A stretch of 5,120 bases of DNA from Dehalococcoidia bacterium LH_S1. GTDB lineage: Bacteria > Chloroflexota > Dehalococcoidia > SZUA-161 > SpSt-899. The stretch is taken from contig JAGXOF010000070.1 of the NCBI GenBank assembly GCA_023660035.1, positions 1 to 5,120 of the forward strand, written 5' to 3'. Under the pieces are notes generated by a model. It worked only from the letters and a program-made list of their open reading frames with translations. It had not been told where the DNA came from and did not search any database. The translations under genes and the position numbers were made by a program. Shown here piece after piece: positions 1-5,120 of the stretch; position 1 is the first letter of the stretch, and every line of letters starts with the position of its first letter.

Positions 1-103
1 TGCGGTTGTGTACCACTTCTAACCTCATTGCTATTACTTCCTGGTAACTGGCAAATCCTCAAAGTCCAGTTTTCAGCTGTAGATAACAGGAAGAGAGTCA
101 CAC

Positions 104-131
104 TTGACAAATCCAGCGTAACTGGTAAAAT
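104..131 (+). promoter_or_regulatory. Extended -10 sigma-70 type promoter for the rplU-rpmA-rpmE operon
   Basis: A perfect -35 hexamer TTGACA lies at 104-109, followed by a 16-nt spacer and a -10 hexamer TAAAAT at 126-131 (one mismatch to TATAAT). A TGG directly before the -10 (123-125) fits the extended -10 pattern TGn. Transcription would begin near 138, leaving a leader of about 28 nt before the rplU start at 166. That leader is too short for a structured autoregulatory element of the kind seen in front of rplU in some bacteria. The site also decides the start of rplU, because the in-frame ATG at 130-132 overlaps the -10 box and would not be transcribed from this promoter. Confidence 0.75.
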
Positions 132-153
132 GCAAACGCTGGAGTTTTGGACG

Positions 154-159
154 AGGAGG
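154..159 (+). promoter_or_regulatory. Shine-Dalgarno sequence that fixes the rplU start
   Basis: AGGAGG at 154-159 is a full-strength ribosome binding site, six nucleotides before the ATT at 166. No ATG, GTG or TTG lies at a usable distance in the rplU frame. The ribosome is therefore placed on the ATT codon, where the conserved L21 N-terminus begins. Confidence 0.75.
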
Positions 160-165
160 ACTACA

Positions 166-480
166 ATTTACGCTATAGTCAAGACAGGAGGGAAACAGCT
201 CAAGGTCTCAGAGGGCCAGACTATCGATGTGGAACAAATCCCTGGGGAAGAGGGAAGTTCCGTTGATCTGGATCAAGTGCTTCTCCTGGCAGACGGCGAA
301 AAAGTGGCAACAGGACAGCCGGTAGTAGAGGGAGGAAAAGTAAAAGCCACCGTCGTGGAGCAGGGGAAAAGCCCAAAGGTAACGGTATTCAAGTACAAGA
401 ACAAGATACGATATCGGCGGAAAAAGGGACATCGTCAGCCATATACCAGGCTGAAGGTAGACCAAATAGTTACGAGCTAG
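166..480 (+). CDS. rplU: Large ribosomal subunit protein bL21, apparent ATT start codon
   Basis: Ribosomal protein L21 binds 23S rRNA in the large subunit. From the ATT at 166 the product is 104 residues, the usual bacterial length. It opens with YAIVKTGGKQ (residues 2-11), the family's N-terminal signature, and ends with the basic rRNA-binding stretch KYKNKIRYRRKKGHRQPYTR (76-95). The start was chosen because AGGAGG (154-159) sits six nt upstream and because L21 proteins begin at exactly this residue, normally as MYAIV. The open frame continues upstream to 28, but the ATG at 130 lies inside the -10 promoter element and has no ribosome binding site, and the extra residues do not look like L21. 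ATT starts are rare (infC and pcnB of E. coli are known cases). It is first in a tight operon, 13 nt before rpmA. The identity is certain; the ATT start is a strong inference. Confidence 0.95.
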   Translation: MYAIVKTGGKQLKVSEGQTIDVEQIPGEEGSSVDLDQVLLLADGEKVATGQPVVEGGKVKATVVEQGKSPKVTVFKYKNKIRYRRKKGHRQPYTRLKVDQIVTS

Positions 481-493
481 AGGATGGTCAGTT

Positions 494-760
494 ATGGCAC
501 ATAAGAAAGCAGGAGGCAGCAGTAAACTCGGCCGGGATAGCATTTCCAAAAGGCTGGGGATTAAGAGATCTGATGGACAGAGTGTACGCGCAGGGAATAT
601 CCTTGTAAGACAGCGAGGTACAAAGATCCACCCTGGCGATAACGTGGGTCTGGGTAAAGACCATACAATATTTGCCCTTACCGACGGGATAGTTAAGTTT
701 GGAAGGGTAAACAGATTCCGGAAAAAGGTAAGTGTGTATCCAAACGGGTCTGAGAGGTAA
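494..760 (+). CDS. rpmA: Large ribosomal subunit protein bL27
   Basis: Ribosomal protein L27 lies near the peptidyl-transferase centre, where its flexible N-terminus reaches toward the P-site tRNA. The 88-residue product starts MAHKKAGGSS, the canonical N-terminus. It also carries the family core GRDS (13-16) and ILVRQRGTKIHPGDNVGLGKD (about 36-56). There is no N-terminal extension of the kind removed by the Prp protease in Firmicutes, so the mature end is made directly, which argues against a Firmicutes origin. An AGAGGA ribosome binding site (about 479-484) lies nine nt before the ATG. The gene follows rplU by 13 nt and precedes rpmE by 8 nt, so it is almost surely co-transcribed. There is no ysxB/prp gene between rplU and rpmA, which fits the missing extension. 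Confidence 0.97.
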   Translation: MAHKKAGGSSKLGRDSISKRLGIKRSDGQSVRAGNILVRQRGTKIHPGDNVGLGKDHTIFALTDGIVKFGRVNRFRKKVSVYPNGSER

Positions 761-768
761 GGTAGCAT

Positions 769-975
769 ATGAAAGAGAATATACACCCCAAATACTACGA
801 GGATGCCAAAGTGACCTGTTCCTGTGGCAACACATTCACCGTTGGTGCAACTCAACCAACTATCAGGGTTGAGGTATGCAGTAAGTGTCATCCATTCTTC
901 ACCGGTGAACAACATATCATAGATACTGCGGGACAGGTTGAACGTTTCAAGAGGCGTTACAACATAAAGGACTAG
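769..975 (+). CDS. rpmE: Large ribosomal subunit protein bL31, zinc-binding form
   Basis: Ribosomal protein L31 helps bridge the two ribosomal subunits. The 68-residue product has the normal length and the typical opening MKENIHPKYY. Cysteines at 17, 19, 37 and 40 (CSC and CSKC) are the four zinc ligands of the C+ type, so this is the zinc-replete form and not the zinc-free paralogue YkgM/RpmE2. The conserved CHPFFTGEQ segment follows at 40-48, then a basic C-terminus. A GAGGTAAGG ribosome binding region overlaps the rpmA stop codon six nt before the ATG, suggesting translational coupling. It is the last ribosomal gene of the operon. In many bacteria rpmE is elsewhere, so its place behind rpmA may be lineage-informative. 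Confidence 0.97.
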   Translation: MKENIHPKYYEDAKVTCSCGNTFTVGATQPTIRVEVCSKCHPFFTGEQHIIDTAGQVERFKRRYNIKD

Positions 976-982
976 CGTCTCC

Positions 983-1023
983 TCTTCCTTTTCTCAGTTC
1001 ACCACTTAGCGAGAAGGGGGAGG
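983..1023 (+). promoter_or_regulatory. Hairpin that would mask the ribosome binding site of the FAD dehydrogenase gene
   Basis: A pyrimidine run (983-995) pairs without interruption with a purine run (1011-1023): 13 pairs, nine Watson-Crick and four G-U, around a 15-nt loop (996-1010). The 3' arm contains the GGGGGAGG Shine-Dalgarno of the next gene, so folding would hide it from ribosomes. Only four T residues follow (1029-1032), offset by five nt, so it is a poor intrinsic terminator. It could instead attenuate read-through translation from the ribosomal operon. The pairing is plain in the sequence; the function is inferred. Confidence 0.4.
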
Positions 1024-1036
1024 TGTGGTTTTGAAC

Positions 1037-2458
1037 ATGATTAAGAGTTACGATGTGGTTATCGTCGGGAGCGGGCCGGCAGGTATATTCACCGCACTGG
1101 AATTAGTCCAATCCTCTAACCTCAAGGTTCTCCTTCTTGAAAAGGGCAAGAGCCTGGATGAGAGGCGCTGCCCCGCCCTTAACGGCAGCAGCACTGGATG
1201 TGTCTCTTGTCCGCTTTGTAATATCGTGAGCGGGTGGGGAGGGGCCGGTGCATTCAGCGATGGCAAACTGTCTTTGTCCTCCGATATTGGCGGAAGGCTC
1301 GAAAGATACATAGGGCCCATACGCAGCAAGGAGCTAACGGACTACATCGACAGGCGCTACCAGGAATTCGGTGCTTCTGACAAACTATACGGTGTTGGCC
1401 CGAAAGTCAACGGGTTAAAGCAAGAAGCTGAAAAGGCCGGGCTTCGACTAATACCTGTCCCCCTTCGTCATATGGGCACCGAGAAGTGCTATACCATACT
1501 GCAGAATATGTATGATTTCCTGAAAGAGCGAGCCGATATAGAGACAAACATCGAGGTCACCTCCGTAATCACAGAGAACGGCCACGTCAAGGGAATCGAA
1601 ACGGCAGACGGTCAGACTATAAACACACACTACCTGATTGTAGCACCAGGGAGGGAAGGATCGGACTGGCTGGCCAAAGAGGCCTGTCTACTAGGGTTGA
1701 CCAAACATAACAACCCTGTCGATCTCGGCCTCCGCGTTGAGGTCCCGAATGAAGTACTTCAACACCTTACCGATGTCCTCTACGAATCAAAACTGGAATA
1801 TTTCTCCAAGACATTCAAAGACAGGATCAGGACATTTTGCATGTGCCCTGCCGGAGAAGTGACCATGGAGTCGACAGGCGGGTCGGATCCTGTGATTACA
1901 GTTAATGGGCATAGTTATGCAAAGCACAAGACATCCAACACCAATTTTGCTCTCCTGGGCAGTGCTATATTTGCTAAACCCTTTAACGACCCAATAACCT
2001 ATGGTAAATCCGTTGCTCGCCTTGCCAATCTCCTGAGCGGCGGCGTTATAATGCAACGCCTGGGAGACTCCCAGAGAGGACGTTGCTCAAGCTCAGCACA
2101 CTTAGATCAGTGGGCAGTCCAGCCGACACTGAAAGGCGCCATTCCAGGTGACATTAATGCAGTACTTCCCTACCGGTTCCTCAAGGGAATCAAGGAAATG
2201 CTCACCGCAATGGATAAACTGGCTCCCGGCGTCGTATCACCCCATACCCTGCTTTACGGGGTAGAGGTGAAATTCTACTCTACCCGATTGCATCTCACGA
2301 AGCACCTGGAGACGGAAATAGAGAATATGTTCGCCATTGGTGATGGCGCTGGCGTCACGAGGGGATTAGCTCAAGCCTCATCCTCAGGAGTAGTGGCGGC
2401 ACAGGAGATATTGCGGAGAGTTAACAGTACACAAGCCTCCTCTGCAGCTACCCACTAG
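1037..2458 (+). CDS. FAD-dependent dehydrogenase of the COG2509 type, function unknown
   Basis: The protein (473 residues from ATG 1037) is a cytosolic flavoprotein with no signal peptide or membrane segment. The N-terminal Rossmann motif VGSGPAG (10-16) and the acidic residue of LLEKG (E35) bind the ADP part of FAD. A second FAD segment, AIGDGAG, lies near 433-439, followed by a GLAQASSSG helix. Between them the order RRCP, CVSCPLC and GWGGAGAFSDGKL (44-78) and the later VDLGLRVEVP match the uncharacterised FAD-dependent dehydrogenase family COG2509 as I know it. Cysteines 45, 55, 58 and 61 form a compact group that could bind a metal or do redox chemistry; this is inference. The substrate is unknown. 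Three starts are possible: GTG 1025 overlaps the Shine-Dalgarno, TTG 1031 is 7 nt after it, and ATG 1037 is 13 nt after it and directly precedes the conserved fold. I chose ATG 1037 but TTG 1031 is a real rival. It may be read from the ribosomal promoter through the 49-nt gap. Confidence 0.85.
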   Translation: MIKSYDVVIVGSGPAGIFTALELVQSSNLKVLLLEKGKSLDERRCPALNGSSTGCVSCPLCNIVSGWGGAGAFSDGKLSLSSDIGGRLERYIGPIRSKELTDYIDRRYQEFGASDKLYGVGPKVNGLKQEAEKAGLRLIPVPLRHMGTEKCYTILQNMYDFLKERADIETNIEVTSVITENGHVKGIETADGQTINTHYLIVAPGREGSDWLAKEACLLGLTKHNNPVDLGLRVEVPNEVLQHLTDVLYESKLEYFSKTFKDRIRTFCMCPAGEVTMESTGGSDPVITVNGHSYAKHKTSNTNFALLGSAIFAKPFNDPITYGKSVARLANLLSGGVIMQRLGDSQRGRCSSSAHLDQWAVQPTLKGAIPGDINAVLPYRFLKGIKEMLTAMDKLAPGVVSPHTLLYGVEVKFYSTRLHLTKHLETEIENMFAIGDGAGVTRGLAQASSSGVVAAQEILRRVNSTQASSAATH

Positions 2459-2562
2459 CCCACGTCGGAAACTTACAGATAAGCGCTCTTCCGCATATAC
2501 TAACGGACACACTAAATATCTAACTCCCCAAAAGCCACAAGACCTCTAGGAGCCCGAGTAAA

Positions 2563-3414
2563 TCAGCTCTCTTTATTCTCTTTGCCCTTTCTGACGACAG
2601 TTCTTTCCTCCTCAGGGAGTGGGGCGGGAACTGGCTCATTAACGAGCTTCGTTACCGCACCAAAGCGTGGGGGGCAAACTTCAAAACAGGTTCCGCACTT
2701 AATGCATTTCTCTTGATCAATCACATGTATCTTGTTCTTGCCACCTTCGATCGCCTCTACAGGGCATTGCCTGGCGCAGATCCCGCAAGCCTGGCATTTT
2801 TCCGGATCAATATAGTACGAGGGCACCTCAGTGAGTAATTTGTCTACCTCATCGCTAGTGTAAAGCTCCTCGTATTCCTCTAACTTCTCAAGACGTGATT
2901 CCAGCTTCTCCTTTTCCACCAACTTGATGTAGGGAACTAGCTTTGTAACTTCTTCAATCCTGGACTTTAATTCACTTCCGTCTGTTCCTTCACCTTCACC
3001 TTCGCCAAGTGGACCCAACTCCTGTATCTTGCTGCCAAACTCATTCATAATTCTGCCGAAACGGATTCCTTCACCGGCATCGCACCAGTCAATTATCAAC
3101 CTTTCAGGGTTTATTCCTATGTGCTCCAGTATTCTTCTGCATAGGTGCACCATGCTTAGCGCATGGTAATTCCCATGAACCATATAATTGCATTCGCCAG
3201 GATGGCAACCGCCAATAAAGACCCCGTCTGCTCCATTTGAGAAACCCCGGAGCACAAACGATAGGTCGACTCTGCCGCTGCACATCACGCGGATGAGTCT
3301 AGCTTCAGTTCTATATTGCAGCCTGGAAACTCCAGCCATATCAGCAGCGCCGTACGCTCACCAGTTGCATACGAAACCCAATATCTTGGGTTTGAAACCA
3401 AGCGCTGTGCTCAT
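2563..3414 (-). CDS. mvhD: Selenocysteine-containing MvhD-type iron-sulfur subunit fused to a two-[4Fe-4S] ferredoxin
   Basis: MvhD links hydrogenases or formate dehydrogenases to HdrA through an iron-sulfur centre. The gene starts at ATG 3414 with AAGGGAG (3427-3421) six nt upstream and encodes 283 residues if the in-frame TGA at 3360-3358 is read as selenocysteine (residue 19). Residues 10-18 give KILGFVCNW, then TGA, then AYGAADMAGVSR: the MvhD N-terminus with Sec replacing the second Cys of CNWC. The frame continues with RVMCSGRVD (42-50) and GGCHPGEC (68-75), further family signatures. A Glu/Lys-rich, probably coiled-coil linker (about 137-200, with GEGEGEG at its start) leads to a ferredoxin with Cys 207/210/213/217 and 237/240/243/247, and a charged tail. 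It lies 36 nt behind hdrA. The known selenoprotein VhuD of methanogens is a precedent. The alternatives are a nonsense mutation or a sequencing error. A caller treating TGA as a stop would begin at ATG 3339, losing 25 residues and the cluster ligands. The gene's final stop is also TGA. Confidence 0.85.
3313..3360 (-). promoter_or_regulatory. Candidate bacterial SECIS element just after the in-frame TGA of mvhD
   Basis: Reading the minus strand after TGA (3360-3358), CTGGA (3335-3331) pairs perfectly with TCCAG (3327-3323), leaving the three-nt loop GTT. A lower AT stem (3341-3338 with 3316-3313) can extend it past an internal loop. The loop begins with G and lies 27 nt after the TGA. Both features agree with the published bacterial SECIS pattern as I remember it: a small apical loop with a G in the first two positions, about 16-37 nt after UGA. 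SelB would bind it to deliver selenocysteyl-tRNA. The segment also encodes conserved residues, so part of the pairing could be chance. Confidence 0.5.
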
Positions 3415-3420
3415 TTCTAT

Positions 3421-3427
3421 CTCCCTT
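3421..3427 (-). promoter_or_regulatory. Shine-Dalgarno supporting the upstream mvhD start
   Basis: On the minus strand AAGGGAG (3427-3421) stands six nt before ATG 3414. It places initiation upstream of the TGA and thus supports reading through it. The later ATG at 3339 has no comparable site: the bases just before it are GGCGCTGCTGAT. Confidence 0.7.
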
Positions 3428-3450
3428 CTAGAAGTAATCCCTGATTGTTA

Positions 3451-4965
3451 TTAACTAACTGCTTCAAGGGCAGGAAAGGCCATATCAATCTGGCTCGAGA
3501 TCTCTTCATTGGTAAAATGCTTCAATGAAATAGCCCCTGTTGGGCACTTTGTATTGCAGAGACCACACCCTTTACAGAGAACGGGGTTAACGAGGGCCTT
3601 TTTACCCTGTTTCGTCTCACGCAACTCTATAGCACCATATGTACAGGCTGAGGCACATGCCCCACACCCTATACACTTCTTCTCGTCCACCTGACAAACG
3701 GCGCCTGATACCGTGACTATGTCATGTGAGAGAAGCGTTAAAGCCCGACCGGCAGCTCCATAAGCCTGCCTAATCGTTTCCTGCATATGCTTGGGGTAGT
3801 GAGACATACCGCACAGGAAAAGGCCTTCTGCAGCAAAGTCAACCGGTCTTAACTTGACATGAGCTTCTTTGAAGAAACCATCCGGCCCCAAAGTGAGCTT
3901 GAAGAATTGGGATATCTCGTTGTTGTCTGATGAGGGAATAACCGCAGCAGCTAAAGACACGTAATTGGCATCTATAGCGACCCGCTCCCCTAAAATAGGA
4001 TCAGTCACAGTAACCCTTAAAACAGGCTGGCCTTCCTCCTCAACAGCTTCTATCTCAGGTTGGTCATCCGCCTCATAACGAATAAACTTCACTCCCCGGT
4101 TAGCGGCCTCGCGGTAGTAGTCCTCATGTAACCCGTAGGTCCTCATATCTCGAAACAGAATGTAGATCTCCATCTCAGGATTCATCTCTTTCAGCTTGAT
4201 GGCATTTTTTATAGCCTGGCTACAACATAGCCGGGAACAGTAATTCCTCTCCTCATTTCTGCAACCTACACACTGGATCATCACGAGAGTTTCTGCATTG
4301 GCTATCTCTTCGTTACCCTCGGCGATCTTGCCCTCCAACTCAAGATGGGTCATTACCCTGTCATCTTCTCCGTAAAGGTATTCAGTGGGTTTATATTCCT
4401 CAGCACCCGTGGCAATGATAGCTACTCCATGATCGATCTCTCTAACTCTTCCTTCAGAGTTTACCCAGGTTTTGAAGTTCCCCACATAACCTGAAGCATC
4501 TGTGATTGCGGCATTATGAGATACACTTATTAATGGATGCCGGTAGACCTTGCGGACAAGGTCATTCATATAGTCCTGAACATCCATCCCTTCCAGAGTG
4601 TAATGCATTCTTCTTGCTATTCCCCCCAGCTCCGAATCCTTTTCCACCAGGTAAACCTCATGTCTCTGGTTGGCTATGGAGAGAGCACTGGTCATGCCAG
4701 CTATACCTCCACCAAGCACCAACGCCGTCTTGGTGACCGGCAGCTCAATTTCCTGTAATGGCTCCAAAAGGGAAGCTCGGGCTACTGACATCCGGACGAG
4801 GTCCTTTGCCTTCTGTGTGGCTTCCTCCGGTTCTTTTGAGTGAACCCAGGAATTATGCTCCCGTATATTGGCCATTTCCAAGAAATATTGGTTGATCCCC
4901 GCCTCCCGAAGGGTATCACGGAATGTCGGTTCAAGGTTCAGAGGCGTACAGGCAGCAATAAGCAA
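3451..4965 (-). CDS. hdrA: CoB-CoM heterodisulfide reductase subunit A-like protein lacking the N-terminal domain
   Basis: HdrA is the FAD and iron-sulfur subunit of cytosolic Hdr complexes, able to bifurcate electrons between ferredoxin and a second acceptor. From the TTG at 4965 the product is 504 residues. AACTPLNLEPTFR and EMANIREHNSWVH (5-42) match the end of the usual N-terminal region. The FAD Rossmann motif LGGGIAG is at 84-90. QCVGCRNEERNYCSRLCC (231-248) holds the five-Cys cluster site typical of HdrA, and two C-terminal [4Fe-4S] sites use Cys 431/434/437/441 and 464/467/470/474. The ferredoxin insert found in longer HdrA proteins is absent. The first 80-90 family residues are also absent: homology (LNRLLIAACTP) runs up to 4977, directly after an in-frame TAA (4980-4978). 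No good ribosome binding site precedes the TTG; GGATAAG about 11 nt upstream is weak. It is either a natural short form or a 5'-truncated gene. mvhD follows after 36 nt. Confidence 0.88.
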   Translation of the reverse strand: MLIAACTPLNLEPTFRDTLREAGINQYFLEMANIREHNSWVHSKEPEEATQKAKDLVRMSVARASLLEPLQEIELPVTKTALVLGGGIAGMTSALSIANQRHEVYLVEKDSELGGIARRMHYTLEGMDVQDYMNDLVRKVYRHPLISVSHNAAITDASGYVGNFKTWVNSEGRVREIDHGVAIIATGAEEYKPTEYLYGEDDRVMTHLELEGKIAEGNEEIANAETLVMIQCVGCRNEERNYCSRLCCSQAIKNAIKLKEMNPEMEIYILFRDMRTYGLHEDYYREAANRGVKFIRYEADDQPEIEAVEEEGQPVLRVTVTDPILGERVAIDANYVSLAAAVIPSSDNNEISQFFKLTLGPDGFFKEAHVKLRPVDFAAEGLFLCGMSHYPKHMQETIRQAYGAAGRALTLLSHDIVTVSGAVCQVDEKKCIGCGACASACTYGAIELRETKQGKKALVNPVLCKGCGLCNTKCPTGAISLKHFTNEEISSQIDMAFPALEAVS

Positions 4966-5120
4966 TCGATTAAGAACTTATCCGTAAATAAAATATACTT
5001 TTAGGGATATGCACTTGACTCTTGTTAAGCAGATATATAGGAAAATTGCTCCATACTACTGGCCGAATTAATGGTATTTGAACGGTTTCTCTCCGCTAGC
5101 CATGTGTTTTCGAGACAAAA
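4966..5120. other. AT-rich stretch upstream of hdrA, probably intergenic
   Basis: All three minus-strand frames are broken by stops, and none encodes the missing HdrA N-terminus. On the minus strand a TATATT (4997-4992) could be a -10 element placing transcription about 20 nt before the TTG start of hdrA, but no convincing -35 accompanies it. On the plus strand, TTGACT (5015-5020) with TATAGG (5036-5041) at 15-nt spacing is a weak divergent promoter candidate. It would precede a frame open from ATG 5071 to the window end (MVFERFLSASHVF...), which has no clear ribosome binding site and which I do not recognise. Confidence 0.4.

Noticed and set aside
46..73. Hairpin AACTGG/CCAGTT followed by a short T run, as a terminator of an upstream gene
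   Set aside because: It has only six pairs with a 14-nt loop and few T residues, and no upstream gene is recognisable in 1-103.
28..165. Upstream extension of the rplU frame to 28 or to ATG 130
   Set aside because: The extra residues are not L21-like, the ATG at 130 lies in the -10 promoter element without a ribosome binding site, and a perfect Shine-Dalgarno points to 166.
208..915. Long minus-strand open frame across rplU, rpmA and rpmE
   Set aside because: It is antisense to three certain ribosomal genes and has no family-like motifs; the same applies to the other open frames opposite the FAD, mvhD and hdrA genes.
2459..2562. Bidirectional terminator between the convergent genes
   Set aside because: Only weak pairings such as CGGAA/TTCCG (2466-2470 with 2489-2493, 18-nt loop) are present and no T or A run follows, so no terminator is supported.
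2563..3339. Taking ATG 3339 as the true start of mvhD
   Set aside because: It has no ribosome binding site, begins inside a conserved motif, and discards the CNWC/CNWU cluster ligands that are encoded in frame just upstream.
1..5120. Mobile elements, CRISPR arrays, tRNA or rRNA genes
   Set aside because: No spaced direct repeats, no terminal inverted repeats with a transposase, and no tRNA-like or rRNA-like segments were seen on reading both strands.

Overview
The window reads as chromosomal DNA from an anaerobic bacterium of intermediate GC content. It carries typical bacterial ribosomal protein genes (L21, L27, zinc-type L31) and, facing them, a flavin/iron-sulfur unit of the heterodisulfide-reductase (Hdr) / methyl-viologen-hydrogenase (Mvh) type. 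Such units occur in acetogens, sulfate reducers, syntrophs and anaerobic Chloroflexota. A Dehalococcoidia-like Chloroflexota is a reasonable guess, but it is only a guess because nothing here fixes the phylum. If the selenocysteine reading below is right, the organism also makes selenoproteins.

Left half, plus strand: an extended -10 promoter (about 104-131) drives rplU-rpmA-rpmE (166-975), with gaps of only 8-13 nt. The strong Shine-Dalgarno of rplU sits in front of an ATT codon, while the only nearby in-frame ATG lies inside the -10 box. rplU therefore appears to start at the rare codon ATT. A 49-nt gap follows, holding a 13-bp pyrimidine/purine hairpin that buries the ribosome binding site of the next gene. 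That gene (1037-2458) encodes an uncharacterised FAD-dependent dehydrogenase of the COG2509 type with a four-cysteine segment.

Right half, minus strand, convergent with the first operon: hdrA (4965-3451) followed after 36 nt by an mvhD gene fused to a two-cluster ferredoxin (3414-2563). The mvhD frame is interrupted by a TGA exactly where the family has the second cysteine of its CNWC motif. Upstream of the TGA are a good start codon, a good Shine-Dalgarno and the conserved N-terminus; downstream is a hairpin with the geometry of a bacterial SECIS. The best reading is a selenoprotein (CNW-Sec) spanning the whole 283 codons, and an automatic caller would wrongly start it at the internal ATG 3339.

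HdrA and MvhD are expected to work together: HdrA carries the FAD and a chain of [4Fe-4S] clusters, and MvhD is the electron connector to a hydrogenase, formate dehydrogenase or other partner. No hdrB, hdrC or hydrogenase gene is visible next to the pair. HdrA also lacks the usual N-terminal domain of roughly 80-90 residues, with an in-frame TAA right where homology starts. The two outer ends (1-103 and 4966-5120) hold no gene I can identify with confidence.
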